From NCBI RefSeq assembly GCF_000002995.4, contig NW_025062479.1:11079721-11143720 (forward strand): DNA of 64,000 bases, given 5' to 3'. The stretch is from Brugia malayi (lineage: Eukaryota; Nematoda; Chromadorea; Rhabditida; Onchocercidae). Positions 43,401 to 58,300 of the stretch are shown here, one piece after another. Positions within the stretch are counted from its first letter, which is position 1; the number at the start of each line of letters is the position of its first letter. A program made the position numbers and the translations under genes. Under the pieces are notes generated by a model. It was given only the letters and a program-made list of their open reading frames with translations, searched no databases and had not been told where the DNA came from.

Positions 43401-46400
43401 GTGTTACAACTATTTTAATCAATAATTATTCATATACTTTTTCATTTTTTCTTTTAAAATTAAACATCTTCCATGAATTAATTTATGGCTGGTGCTAATT
43501 TTTTGTCTTTCGTTAAAAACTTTTCATTGTTTTCTTTTTTTTAATCTCAAATTATTATATATTTTTAAAATTAATGTATATAATTGCTATTACATATGCC
43601 AAAACTTCCTCTCACTGCCCTTCATTTCTTCTCAAAAAAAATTTTTGTTTTCATTTTCATCTTTCTCCCAAATAATTGCATTCAATTATTGACTTCTTTT
43701 TTTTCTTCTTCACATACCATATCTCTGCAATAAAACTTTCCATATCTTTTTTTCTTATCAGTAGTCGCTTGTTTGTTTTTTGCATTATCACTTTGTTAGT
43801 TACAGTGATTAATGATTAGCCTTGTAAATGATTAACATTTATGATTTATAAAACGAATAAATTTAAGATATTTTGAATGTTAAACTAATATTATAGGTAA
43901 TTTGAAATTTTAGTAATACTTTTTCACTTCTTTTTTTCTCAAAATAAATTTCATGGATAATTTATGTTTTAACCATTCATTATTCATGCATTTGATAATT
44001 ATATTTTCTTTCTAACAGCAGTAATTTGTGCAAGAAAAGAAAATAAAAGATTTTTTTATTACTTAAAATAGATTATTTTATATACATTATCCTATTCGAA
44101 GAAAATCAGTAATTCTAATTATTCGTAATTATCCGTATTGGAAATTTTGAATTTTGTCACTAAAAAAATTTTGAAAATAGTTCATTTTTTTGGTTTATAA
44201 TTTTCATCAAAACTTATATATCAAGCAACAATTATTATAAACCACTCATTTAATCACTGCCTTTTTCTAATTTAACTTAATTTTTGAAAATCTTGAAATT
44301 TTAGGATGAATTCAAGTTGTCCGATAAATGTTAAACAATTTAACACGATGAAATATTGTAAAAAATTTGAAGAATAAATTTTTGGTACGTCGTTAAGATA
44401 AATAGTCTAAGTGATAAAAAGAAAAAAAGCTAATAAAGATGCAAAGTCCTAATTCATTCTCAAATATCTGATTAATTAATTTGAATTTTAAGCTTTAATT
44501 TATAATAGTAGGCCAAGTAAGTGTTACTTTTTTTCTGAATGTGTCTTTATGAAAATGTAAAATTCGTATAAACTACTTATATGATTTTGACTGTATGATT
44601 TTATTGTTTGAAGGTATCGTAAAATTCTATCAGAAATACTTACTAATGATAATACTATTAAAGGTGATAGTATTGTAGTAAAGTAATAGTTATAATGATA
44701 ATAATAAAAATAACGATAATTAGTAATAATAAATAATAATAGTAATAGTAGTAATCTGTCATAAATGTTCATGTATTTTCATGCAGCTTTTGTTTACTCT
44801 ATTACCCAATGACTTTTTTTTGTATTTTACCATTTGTTTTTTCAGTAGAAAAAAGGAAAGAAAAGAAAATAAAGTAAAATTTAATTTAAATTCTTCATTA
44901 CATTTATTTAGCGCATATAAAATTCAATTAGGATATTAAAAAAAAAAAAAAAAAAACAAAAGAAAATTATTCAGAATTTTCAATAAATTCATTTCATTAT
45001 CGACAATTTATACACAATTATTGTTATGTTTTTTGCTTTGCTTTTTTTTCCAAATTTTTCGATGCTTTCTAAAGTTTCATTCACTGCAATTATTATCAGC
45101 AATTTTGAAATTATCTGATAATTAGAAGTTTTTAAGAAATAGAAATTACTTATTATTGTTAGATGAAAAGCAAAAATAATTCCTCTATGTTTTGGAGTTT
45201 TTTTCCTCGCTTCATTCTCACTAACAATTTTAATTCATTATACTAGAAAGTAATTTTAAATTTAAACATTATTATGCTTTTATTTGATGGATGAAAATAT
45301 TTGCTAGCAATAAATGAATAATCTTAAAAGATTAAATTTTTGAACAAAAAAGAAGGGAAAAAGTTTACACTGCTTAAAGAAATTTAACTAAATTTAATTC
45401 TGATAGGAATATCAGAAACAAAAGGAAAAAAAAATGCGATCAGAGAATTATGAAAAACCTACTTTTTCATTTTAAGGAAAAATAACTTTTCTATCATATC
45501 AACAAAAATAAAATAATATGTCAAGCAATCGTAAAATCTCTTAATAATTAAGAAATATCCTTAATTGCAAATATTTACACAAGAAAAACTGTAAATAAAT
45601 GATAAATGAATTTCAATGTAACAAAAAAAAAATAGTGAACTAAAAAAAAGAAATTCTGAAAATGGCAATTTTTTCTCTTATTTCAAAAAGAATTTTCAAA
45701 TTACATTTTGTGCAAAAAGACTTATTTGGATATAAATTATCAAGTTATCAAATGAATGAAATGGTCAAAATTTATCATTTTAAAATTAATCAGAATATAA
45801 CAATTCCACAATAATAATAATAAAGTTTTAGTAGAAATTTCACGGGATAAACATAAATAAGTCATTTCCGGAAGGTTAGCGAATAATAAGTTTATTATAT
45901 CTTTTAATTTCTACACAAAGGATTGATGACAAAAAAAATGTAAATCGTAACGGATACACAATAAATGGTAGTAAACGTTTATTTGCATCATACTATTAGA
46001 TGATCAAAAAATATTTTGTCCCAGAATTCCGGAAACTTCTTTTTATGACTTTTTTTTAATACGAAAATAGAGGAAGCAGATGAGCCAAAGCAAAAGAAGA
46101 CATAGAAATATTTACAACGATATGGATTAATTATACTGATCCGTATTAATAATAGAAAGAACAATTTCTTATCATTTCTTACCAGTGAAAGATGATTGAT
46201 TGATTATTTATTGTTTATAAATATATAATACTCTCAAAGTTTTTTTCGTGAGAAACTAGTTGCAGAAAAAAATGAAAGAAAATAATATCGACAATATCAG
46301 AAATATATAATCAAAAAAAAAAAAAAAAAGAAATTGGAAAAAATGATTATTTTTTTTTTAATTTTACAAATTTGAAACTTTTAATAATTTCATACATTTA

Positions 46401-46692
46401 CTTCAAATATTTTTCTATTTATTTTATAACTTATGCTCAAATATATGACTATAATTTGCACACAGTATTAAGCTAAATATATTTTCTTCACAATTTTTTC
46501 TCTTTTCCTCTCTCCTCAAATTCTATTATAGCATCATTAATTGATTCGAATTAATTATTCCAACTTATTTTTATAACGAAATAAAAATGATTGAATTTCG
46601 CATTCCACTTATTTCATTTCATATACATGTATATGTAATAAATTTGATAAAAAATTTCAAAAATAAACTACACTACTATAATTTTTATCAAT

Positions 46693-46698
46693 TTTATT
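46693..46698 (-). terminator. Candidate polyadenylation signal of ELAPOR homologue
   Basis: TTTATT on the plus strand, i.e. AATAAA on the minus strand, about 97 bases past the stop codon, a plausible distance. Confidence 0.35.
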
Positions 46699-46794
46699 TA
46701 GACATGATCACCATCATCATTATCACCACTACTTTTATTATCATTGTCACTATCATTCTTATCATTATGTCACTATCATTATCATAAGCATTAA

Positions 46795-49700
46795 TCAATC
46801 AGCTTGTTCCAGTGGAACAAATGGTGTTTGTCCACTATCTTCTCGATTTCCATCATGTGATAAATTGCGTTCTTTCTTATATTCACGATATAATCGTCTA
46901 TTTTTTCGTGCAAAAAATATACGATCATTATCCTATAAATTATATTTTATTTTAATTTAACAAATTAGCTTAACTTTTTTGTAAAAAGTTAAAATTATAA
47001 TTTAAAATAATTTATTTGAAAAGATTTAAACTTCGCCATCATCATTATCATTATCATCATCTTCTACACCACATGATTCAGCACCAAATGATCTCAAATC
47101 TTTCGCATTATCTTTCCATTCAACCAATTTCATATATTTATATTCCAAACTAAAATTAATAAGAATCATTCCAGGCATAAAATTTTTAAAATGAAAAACA
47201 AAACTTTTGTTTCATTTTCAATTGAATTAACATATCATAAATAAAAAATTCGATTAATAGTTTCAATTTTCCTTTTTCTATGGCAAACTTAAAAAGTAAC
47301 CTTTTATTCTTTATATAAGCCATGATAATGATAATACATAGTATGATAAGAGTTAAAGTAATGCCCAAAATAAGCAATTGTAATCGTAATGTAAGTGTTG
47401 TACATTGTATCATTTGTTCCTTTCTTATCATATCCATTGAAATACAATAACTTAAATTAATTTAACATATATATATTTAATTTTGTGAAAAAAATGAAAA
47501 AAAAGTTAAACTTAACATTTTTATCAAATATATAATAAATTTTTTTTTACCTTGCTGGTATACTATGAATTGATTGCATTCCATTAATGCATTCACCTTT
47601 AATTATACTATAATCTTGTTCAGTACAAATAGGACAAGCATGTGATGAATAAATGATAATATGATATAAGCAACCATCACAAGTACCATCCGGACAATTA
47701 CTTGGAAGTTTTATCTGATAATAGGTTTAAGAAGAAAAAAGAAGAAAAAAACTTTTCTTATAAAATTTAAATTTTAATTAATTTAATCCAATTAAATAAC
47801 AAAAATCTTGATCAAATTAAATAATTTAGTTTAAAAAATATGCTTAATTTTCTCACTTCCTTAATCAATTATACTTTCTAAAAGTAGCAACTGAAATATT
47901 TGAAATTTAACTTAATTCAAAAGAAGTATTAGTGATACCAATGGTTTGATAATTTGTCGTGGATCACATTTTAATGTGACAACAGTATACACACCATGTT
48001 GACAAAGTTGTGTCGACGGTTGAGGTGAACCGAAATAAAAATGTATATTTGGTATTTCATTCATTGTATTATTATTTTCTAAAAAAAAAAAAAAAAATTA
48101 TTCAATTATTTGATTACTGTTTAATAACTCTAATATTCAATTCAACTTCTTCTAAGATTTATTTGAAATAATTATTCAACAAACCGATAATATCAAATTC
48201 TCGACCAGTTAATTTGACATACTTATTCAATTCTCTTTCAGATGTTATAGCCAAAATTTTATCACCAATTCTAAAAAAACGAGAAAAAAAAATATTTTTT
48301 TTTCTATTATTATAATATTTTATAATGTAACAATAAATTTGCAAGCATTAAATGGAAAAAGGGAATAATAATAATTAATTTAAAAATTAAGAATAACAAT
48401 GATTAATTTGAATTTAAAAAAGGAAGCAAAAATGCAATTGAACTTTAAAAGGTTTATTTTCATTGTAAAGTTTAAAATTTCTGAGATTCAAAAAATTTGA
48501 AGAAAAATCGAATTTTAATAAAATTAGTGGAAAAAAGTTTATACATGACAGGTGAAATGTAAAAAAAACGTTGTGTAATATTGGCAAGTTGATGCATTGG
48601 AAATGCAGTTGAACGACAGATGTATGCATTTACGGCTCCGGAACTTTCTTGACCCTGTAAAAAAATAATAATTGCTTTGTCTTTCGTTTTTTCTATTAAA
48701 AATTTAATTTAATAATTATTTGAGTTTAAACTTATAAAATTCAAAAATTCAACAAGCCTGATTAGAGATTTCATTTACAAATAAATATAACCTTTTCTAA
48801 TTTTTAAAATTTAAAAATTTATAATACGTGCACATGTTGGTTTAAAAAAACGAAAGCAAAAATTTTAAAAATTAAAAGAAAAAATTGTTTTACTTGATTT
48901 CCCTGCATATTATAAGATAAAGAAACACTTTCATATTCTGATGACGCATAAGTTTCCTTACAATTTGCGCCATTTTCGGTTAAAAGTGAAATATTATACA
49001 AATGAAAATATGATGCACCTTCACGTGCGAATACTTGCACACCTTCTGCTGTAAATGTTCTAAAAACGAAAAAAAAAAAAACTAAGGAAAAAGTTAAAAA
49101 TTAAGCATGGATGAATAGTGTGTGTTAATCTTAATTACTGTAAAAATTTCAAATAATTTTATTTTAAACAAACAAAAAATTTCTTACTTTAACAAAAAAA
49201 ATGAAAAAATTGCAGCGAAAATTTAAAAAACAGTTATAGAAATGCTAATTACAAAAAATAATATAATGATTAAATACTAAAAAAAAAAAAATGATTTGAA
49301 TGAATAAAAATAATTCGCAAAAAAAAATTATTACAAAATTAGTTTAAATAAACAAAAATAATTATAAAATTTTTGGGATAAAAAATTAGTTTTTGATAAA
49401 TTATAAATGCATCGAAATAAACAAGAAAAAAGAATTTTTTTGTCATTTTTTTTGAATAATAAAATTAATTAAATTAAAATACCGATTAAAGAAATATGTA
49501 AAATTAAAATGATATGTTTTATTATTAGATAAATTATCTAATAATAATATTCCATTTGATATACATCGTATATTATCATATGAGATAAGATTGATACCGC
49601 ATGGTATACAACTTTTAATACCCATTCGATCGCTTGTCGTATTTAATATTAATCCATTCGGACATTTTTTACATTCATTATTCTAAAAATTTGAGAATTT

Positions 49701-50582
49701 TTTTTTTTCGATTTATTATTTTTCTTTTAATTAACTAATATTTTTATTACCCATTTGTTGTAGTTTATATAATATTTTTATATAATTAATTAGTTAATAT
49801 TAAAAAAAAAAAAAAAAAAAAAGTAAAATAACATTATTCAAAAATACGACATATATACATATTTATAGATTTATATTTATGTTAATAAAAAAAGGTTTCG
49901 AATATTATTAAAATTGATAATAACTTCTTAAAAAAAATTAATTAGTCATTGATAATGACTAATTAATACAATTTATATATTGCATCATTTTTTGCTTCGT
50001 TTTTCTGAATAAAATTTTTGAATATTTTCGAAAGGTTTTTTGACTTAAAATAATGTGAAATAAATAAATCGCTAAAAATGAATAGCATTTTGTTTTGTTT
50101 TTTATTTTATTTTATATTACAAGGATAAAAAGTAAATGTATAATTGTGTTATTTCTAAAAAAATTTTGAAAAGTACTTGAAAAATTTTAAATAGAATTGG
50201 AAAAAAGGAAAATTTACTGTTTCAGTGATGTATTCACCAGCTAAACAATGTACACACTTCCCATTATATTTTGGACATTGTAAACATGTTGATGCACCAC
50301 CTGATTTGTCACCAACATTGGTGACATTAATTCGATAAATAAATGCTCGATCTGTTATGACATCTTCTTTTGTTGAACTTCGTGATCTTAAAATTAGAAC
50401 ACAATTAAAAAACTAATTCACACATTTAAAAATATAAAATAATAAATCATAATCTTTATTTATCATATAAATTTTCTTTTTTATAGTTAATCCATTAAAT
50501 GACTACCGTTCATTTATTAGTTTATTTATAATCATATAAATTTAATTTTTATTTATAAATAAATAACAATAATAGTAGTAGC

Positions 50583-50629
<47 letters not shown>

Positions 50630-53600
50630 CGATAATAATAATAACAATAATAATAATAAATAATAATAACCTGATAATAAACACTAATAATAGTAATACT
50701 AATAGTTATAATAATATTGCTATTAATGATAATATTACTACATACACTACTACTATAATATCTCAGTCATTATTAATTTATAATCACATAAAAATTTGTA
50801 ACTGTATAAAACCTGGAATTACAACCATAACAGCAATATTAATAATAATAATAAACATTAATAACGATAATAAATTATAATAACAATAACAGTAATAGTA
50901 ATTAATAATAAACAATAATAATAATAACGATAATGATAACAATAATGATAATGACAATAATAATAACAATAACAATAATAATAATATAGCAATAATAATG
51001 ATAATAACAATGAGAAAAATAATAGTAACAATAATATAGTAAGATATTTAATATAGAAGATTAGAATTTGATTACCTTATAAAAACAAATAAAAATTGTG
51101 TTGGATTTGGTGAAACAATTGGATAGGAATATGATTGATAATGTTGAGTACCACTAAAATCCACAAGAATACGATAATAAGATTGAGATGGCGCATCCTA
51201 AAAAAAAATAAAGAAATGAACAATTTAAAAGAAGTTTTTTTTAATATTTTATAACATATATAAGTTAAAATTTAAAAAATTTATTAAATTAAAAAAGGAA
51301 AAAGTGCTTTCATTATAACAAACTTCAATAAAATATAGCACACAGCTATCATCCGCGCATTTCATTTCAAAGTCAAATGTAATATGCGCAATTGGATTAT
51401 GTGATGATATTAGCTCATCAAATGCAAGTAATGGATTTGAAAAGCCATCATGAATTTGTAGGCCAAGTTCAAGTGCTATGCCTTTCTCTTGCGTTGATGA
51501 CGTTTGAATCATACTTCCAGCTGGTATCCATGCATTATCAATTGTACAATTTATTAAATCACCTGTTAAAAAAAAAGAAGGAATCAGCTAAAAGAGAATA
51601 ATTCTTTTTAATTCAAAGAAAAGACCACGAAAATAAAAAGAAAAATTAAAAATTTAAATTTAATTTTCATGTAAATTAATATATTTTTAATCAGATTAAA
51701 AGGAAATGAAATATTTTATTAATACCTTCAACAATATATTCACATCTGGTGAACATATTTGGTGGAAGTGTATTCCAGATAATATAATGATAGCCATAAT
51801 TTGGTAATGTATCAACTGGACATCGATGACATTCTGTGAATGATGAAAATTAAAAAAAAAATTTTTTTTCTTGTTTTTATCATTTTTTACTTATTTTTCA
51901 CATTTTATTTTTGTTAGTTCATTTAAATCATGAACTAAATCATGATTAAAAATATAACAGTTGATTTGAAATTTATTATATGAAATCAATTTTAGCATTT
52001 TTATGTACATATCAAAAAGTTAAGAAAAATTATTAGGTTGTATAAATAAAATAAAATATGAACATATATTCTGATAAACATCGAAGTTTAAATTGATGAA
52101 TTAAATTTTTTTTTAAAAAAAAAAGAAAAAAAAACCTTCGCCATGCGAGTAATGGTCCTTTTGACAAAAGACACATTGACCAGTTGAATTCAAATGCATT
52201 CCTGGATTGCACTTCGGACAGGAAATTTCATTACCAGGTGCTGGGATCTGCATATATAATTGTTACCCAATGTGATATGTGTTTTTTCCTGTATTTTAAT
52301 TTTAATTGCAATAATTGCTCATTTTTTTAAATTTAACTACTACATTGATATATTAACTTTATTTTTTCTTTTTATTGATCAAAAAAAGTGATTTACTAAA
52401 CAATTGTCAATTAAATTTGAACATACACTTATAAATTTAAAAAAAAAAAAAGACGATCTTTTTTTAAATTAACCTTAATAGCACCATTTAAATCATCACG
52501 ACAAATATTTGGTTGCACTTTAACAAATATCGTACGTGTTTTACCATTAATACATGGTTTTAGAACAGGATAATAATCATTTAATGAACAAATAGGTCGA
52601 TTTATGCAAAATGATGAGCGTGCATCTATAAAAGATATCTTTGAAAAATGATCAGTTATTTTTTTAAAAAAAGATAATTTATTATTTTATTATCACAAAA
52701 TAAATTTAATTTTTAAATAGCAATTTTAATATTCATCTAAATTAATTTTAATCATTTTCAGTCTAAAATAACTTACGGGAATATTGTGATAATGGACAAC
52801 GGATACACTGCATGGATCCTGGTGGACTATAATATCCGGCACGACAAAATCGGCATTGTTTAGCACCAATACCACTATACGTACCGCCCGGACATTTGGT
52901 ACATTTTCGTATCTGTTGTAAACCTGAAAAAAAAACTTAAGAAAAAAAAAGAAAAAACGAAGAAAGAAAGAAAGAAAGGAAAAAAGTAGTGAAAATTTAT
53001 TACTTAATTGCTTAAAAGATCATATATTAATCAAAATCAAAGTAATTTTACATTGAACAATATCTTCTTTAATTAACATCTATACCATAAATCCTATGAA
53101 AAAAGAAAAAAGTTTAAATATAATTCTCGCATTACATCAAAATGAAAAAGAAAAAACGTTAAAATAATTGATTGAAATTAAACAATTTGTTAATAAGACT
53201 TTTTTTAATTCAAAAATTTCTACCCATCAATGATATCAATGTAGGAATTATTAATTTCAAATTATATTAATCTTTTTTTTAAACTTTAATCAATATAATA
53301 CGATAAAACCAAACTATATATGATAATTCATATGATCACATCTTTAAAAAAAAAAAGAAAAACAAAAAATAAAAATTTCATCCCATATTACAGAATGAAA
53401 AAATAATACTTAAATAATTAAATAACTGTAATGAAAAAAAGTGTATAACATATGTATAACACCTTTAACAAAAAACAAATAAATTAATTAATTGATTATT
53501 TAAGTACCATGAATATCGATATGTGAGATTGTGATCACATCATTGTTATAAAATGCATCCAAACGATAGCTCATCACTGTCCAACTGATAACATTATGAC

Positions 53601-55379
53601 CACTTTTTAATTCAATTCGATCACGATACCAATCATTGCCATCTTCTGAACTACCTTTCTTCTTCAAATTATTTCCCATTAATTGTTTCATTTCATCTCT
53701 ATAATATTATATGATACCATTTATAACATACGTTCTACTTCGTTTTTAAGATAAATTTAAAAAAAAATTTTCATTTAGCATAAATTTTCATATTATTATA
53801 ATTGCTGATACAATTAACAACAAAATATAAGCAAACATAAAAATTATTTAGTTATTTTTACATTAATTCATCATTAAAATTATTTTAGGCTAAATTTTTT
53901 TTCAAAAGAAAAAATAATTAAATGAAAAAAAAATTTTTTTTAGAGAAAAAAGTAATTGCACCTGTAGCTTCTACATTTGTCATTTCTTACATCAACATTA
54001 AAAATAAGCGCACGATTATTACGTGGTAAACGATAAACATATTCCACGTAACCAGGACGTACTAAATCAATGCTATAAGTAAGCCTTGATAAACATGGTG
54101 AAGGCACGTATATTAATTCTGCATTTCGTACAATCCAACCTTTCCTGAAATTTTATAATTATCAAAAGTATCGGAACAAGCATTTATTTCATCTTTTATA
54201 TATGATATAATTAATCAGTTCATTTCATTGTTTAGCCCGTTTTTTTTTTTTTTTTTTTTTCACTTTTTCAAACAACTGTTAAATGATGAAAATTATTTGA
54301 AAAATAACTGTTAAAAGATGACGAGAAAAATTACTGTATTGGACAATCTTCTATCGACTCCATATTTGTATCGATATTTCTCTCCAGCAAAATGTTAACA
54401 TTTTCCACTTCAAAATTTGCTGGAATTTCATCAAATACATCGTAACGAATGCCATCACCCAAACTATATGTACCTAAAATTATTTCAAATTAAATTAATT
54501 TAAAAAAAATTGTTAAATTTTTTAATGACTCTTTTTTCTTCATACGATTTTTGCAAAAATTTACCATAAAATTCATGCAAATTTAATGTAATAAATTGTT
54601 GTTAAAAATTATTAAAATTATTAAATCTAAAATAATTATTAATAAAAAACCTTTTGGACAAAGTTGACATCGCTGTGTAACAATATCCAAATACATTCCG
54701 GCACCACATGTAAAGGCTAAAATAATAGGTAAACAATATATATATCTTAAGTAATTACTTATGATTAAATTAAAGATATATCATTAACTTGAGTAATGAT
54801 TTAATTAGCTCAAAATATTATGATTAAATGGATTAATTAAAAAAAAATGTCAAATTTTTCAACGATGTAGTGGAATACAAATATTCAATTAAAATTATAT
54901 AATAATAATTCACTTAATATTCATAATATAATTTAAGCTAAAGCTAATATTTTGCAATGATTAAACATTTTAATGATTAAAGAAATTATACAACAAATAA
55001 AAAAATAGAAACAAAATGAAAACAAACAACAATTCACTCCTCGTATCGGTAATGGTACTTCATCATTACATTCTAAATTATTCATTTTAGGTACCGCAAC
55101 ACGCCATCGCTCTCCATTATTATCACATTCCGTATATTTATATTGGAAATCATCAGGAATACATTTTCTACCAAAGGTGTAAAATAACTGTATCCACCAA
55201 ATAATCAATAATAATACGCCTTAAAATAAGTATTAATAATATAATAGTCAATAATATAATATTTAAAAGAATTATTAAATTATCATTTCTTCTTTTTTCC
55301 TTTTTTTTTCAAAAAAAAAAATAATAATAATAATAAAATTAATGATATTTTCATGTAATATAGTACCAGAATTCATCAT
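46795..55379 (-). CDS. ELAPOR1: ELAPOR1/2 (KIAA1324/EIG121) homologue, complete gene of 22 exons
   Basis: A single-pass type I membrane glycoprotein. Family members act at trans-Golgi, endosome and lysosome membranes. Exons in transcript order: 55367-55379, 55031-55219, 54651-54716, 54335-54473, 53962-54144, 53508-53698, 52777-52923, 52474-52625, 52136-52247, 51726-51833, 51324-51562, 51076-51197, 50218-50386, 49483-49682, 48894-49059, 48545-48654, 48185-48270, 47939-48078, 47551-47714, 47301-47450, 47032-47149, 46795-46932. They join in phase to 1033 aa, close to the roughly 1010 of human ELAPOR1. Recognised blocks: YKYTECDNNGERWRVAVPK near the N-terminus; GTYSLGDGIRYD; Cys-rich furin/TNFR-like repeats with CPGGTYSGIGAKQC; WNTLPPNM; INVTNVG; the mannose-6-phosphate-receptor-like region (about 610-845); DGTCDGC; membrane segment about 922-945; and cytosolic LEYKYMKLVEW with an acidic tail. 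The 13-nt first exon (MMNS plus one base) supplies an ATG and completes a leader (VLLLIIWWIQLFYTFG), which is why I chose it. The donor at 55030 (GTTGTT) is weak. ELAPOR1 and ELAPOR2 are vertebrate paralogues, so this gene is co-orthologous to both. Confidence 0.9.
47301..47450 (-). other. ELAPOR1: ELAPOR transmembrane exon
   Basis: Encodes the lumenal end (Cys 901, Cys 915), about 24 hydrophobic residues rich in Ile and Leu (922-945), then AYIKNK. The next exon continues LEYKYMKLVEW, which aligns with the juxtamembrane tail of the human protein and carries Tyr-based sequence (YKYM) of the kind used for sorting; sorting is inference. Confidence 0.85.
50566..51050. repeat. AAT/AAC/GAT trinucleotide array in ELAPOR intron
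   Basis: An impure trinucleotide array filling most of the intron between the exons at 50218-50386 and 51076-51197. Overlapping frames here are repeat artefacts. Confidence 0.9.
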
Positions 55380-58300
55380 TTAGAATAACTGATAATCAAA
55401 ATATGATAAATAAGCCATTCCAATACTGAGAACAAAATGCTCGATATTCATGAATTATATTTAACCTGATTAATGTAATCATTGATTAACGAAATAACAT
55501 TTAAAATGATAATTCGTTTTTTTTTTTTTTTTGTTTTTAAACAGCAGTAAAAAAATTTTGAGTGAAAATATCATAGGAAATTTAATTGAACAAACCTAAT
55601 TGAATATACACATATAACAATAACAGCAATGAATGATAATAATAACAATGAAAATAATAATAATAATAATACCTACGAAAATGTCAGTAATAATGAAGAG
55701 ATAGTTAATAATAATAAGAATAGTAATAGTAGTAATAATTAATAAATAATAATTGGTAATAATCATAATAATTAATAATAAATAATAATAATAAAATAAC
55801 AACTAAAGAAATATCTGAGGGAAAAAAGATGAACAAAAGATAGAAGAAATGAATAATAAATTAATTCATAATATTATATTTAAATAAAATGTGTAAGAAA
55901 AAAAAAATGTAATATTTTATGGATATTTTACACAAATAATTCATTACAATAGTCCTATAATACTAATTAAAATAATTTACTGTCAATTATTTTTGAATTA
56001 TTACAATCAAACAAGAAATTTTCTTTTTTCTCACTTATTTGTTTAATTAAAACTAGAATTTAACTAAGCTAACAATTTTCCATCTAACAGTATAATTTAA
56101 AAAAAAGATTGACACTTATTGCTATTTGTCAAGAACATGAGAAATCGCAAGATTTTTTCAATTATATCATTCATTTTAATAGTTTTTAACTGAATGAAAT
56201 AAAATGAAATGAAGTGAAAACATTTCTTTATGATAATAAGTATTATAAAAATTGATACTATAACATAATTAGTATAGGAAAAACTTCACACCTTAATGTT
56301 CATATTAAAAAAAAAAAAAAAAACTATTTTTTTTTCATATTAAATAATGAAAGAGAGAGGGGGAAGAGAAACAGAGATGAGAAAAAAAAAGGAAGAGCGG
56401 AAAAAAGTGGAAAACCGATATTTTTCATGAATAAAACAAGCTAATAAAAATAGAAGAAAAAAGTAAAAAAAAGAGAGAAATGAAAGAAAAGAAAAAAGTG
56501 AAAGATGAATGGCGTAGGACTTAACAAGTAAATTATAATGGATGTATACATATATATATACGAGCGACCTCAAAATGGAAATTGATTAGTGGCATATGGA
56601 GCATTTTAATAGTAGAATATGGCCAATCAATTTAAAGTCTAGGCCAAGAGTTCAACATCTTTCATTCTTTCCTCTTTATCTTACTTTTTCTCCTTGCCTT
56701 TTCCTTCTTTTATCCTCATTTTCCCTACCTTGGCATGCTTATTTACTTAGCTTTAATTTTTACTTTTTTCTTCTTCCAAACTTTATTATGTCCGTTTTTT
56801 TCACATCAAAACTAATTTTTTTTTTCTCTCTCTCGGTATCTCCCTCCTTTTCACTTTTTCTTCCTCTCTTTTGGTGATAAAATTTTTGGAAACACAAAAG
56901 TTTGAAAATGAAAAACATTTCAATTAGTGATGCAATAATATATTTTATCAATATATCATTAACACAAATTACAAATGCTAGCATTTTAATTAAAGTTTTT
57001 ATGACAAGAAGAAATCAATAAATATATTTAATTTTAGATGATAATGAATTAAAATGATTTACAATTATGAATAAATAAGTGCATTTTCTCACTATTTGAC
57101 AATTGCCAAAAGAAAAATGGTAATAGATAAAATATGATAAAAGTTGGACGCATTAAATTTTCATCAATTTTTGCTTACTATTTTTGAGGCTAAAAATCTA
57201 TACTTTTTGTTTTTTCAACTTTTAAAATAATTTCGATATCTTTTAAAATATTTTTAAAATAATTAAAAAAAAAATAAATCAAGTTAAAATACGTTCACCT
57301 GAAGTGAAAAATGATTAAATGAAATGAAATTACACAGGATGAAACCGCATTTCATATGTTAGTAATAAAATTTAATTGGTTTAGATTTAAAGAAAAATTT
57401 GAAACTATTTAAAATGGGCTTGAAGTCAGTAGCAATTAAATGTGGAATGACTGACTGCTGAATTTACTAGTGCGGTAAATATTTGTAAGTTCCAATTCTC
57501 GATTTGAAAAATTTAAGCTGCGTTCGGCTTTTATGTTCAGAATTTCAGATGATATTCCAGATCAGAATTGATTGATTACCACATTAATTTGGGGTAGCTT
57601 ATGAATATATGAATATATAAATTTTTTGGGTGAAAAAAACTAAAATTAAAAAAGGAGTGAAAGTAAAATTCCATAATTTTAACTGTTTTAACGTAATATC
57701 AAATTGCAGCAGCAATTATAATTTTCGAGAAAATATTATTGCAATGCAAACTAAGTCAAATCACATCTATAAATGAAATTTTTAGGTACAATTTTTGAAT
57801 TTGAGTGCATTTTTTTTTCGTTGCATAATAAGAGAAAAAAATTTTAATTTGAAAAAAAAATTAAAAAACAACTTTAAACTATAATTTACGAATAAAATCC
57901 TTTTCGACAAATGATGATAAAATTTGATTCTGATAATTAATACAGAAAAATAACTTGTTTATCTTTAGTTGTTATTTATTTCAATCGTCCATTGATCAAT
58001 TCCAGAATTAATGGATGCATAAAACGGAAAAGTTTAAAATTTGAGATTCCATCATAAATTAATCATTTCTTTGAGCATTTTCTAGTGAATTACACAATCA
58101 ATTATATGAATTTTCCTTGAAATAAGTGGTGCATTCATTAAATTCTAATTTACTACAATAAAAAAATAAATAACGAAACAGTGTGTCAAATTACTAATGT
58201 TATTCACGTAAATCTACGTGTTGTTAATAGGAAAGAAAAAAGAAAACAAAAATGAAAATAGCAAATGTGTAGCAATCGAAGTCACGAAAGTAAAAGTGTT

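Larger units (their letters stand above)
40888..46692. other. Intergenic region between converging collagen and ELAPOR genes
   Basis: 3' UTRs plus AT-rich DNA of about 5.8 kb. It contains poly-T and poly-A runs, a pyrimidine-rich CT stretch near 41640-41702 and another near 42460-42502, and an imperfect tandem repeat near 43270. No gene recognised. Confidence 0.55.

Noticed and set aside
56596..56877. 93-codon plus-strand frame in the intergenic region
   Set aside because: Also a pyrimidine-rich low-complexity stretch with no recognisable domain.
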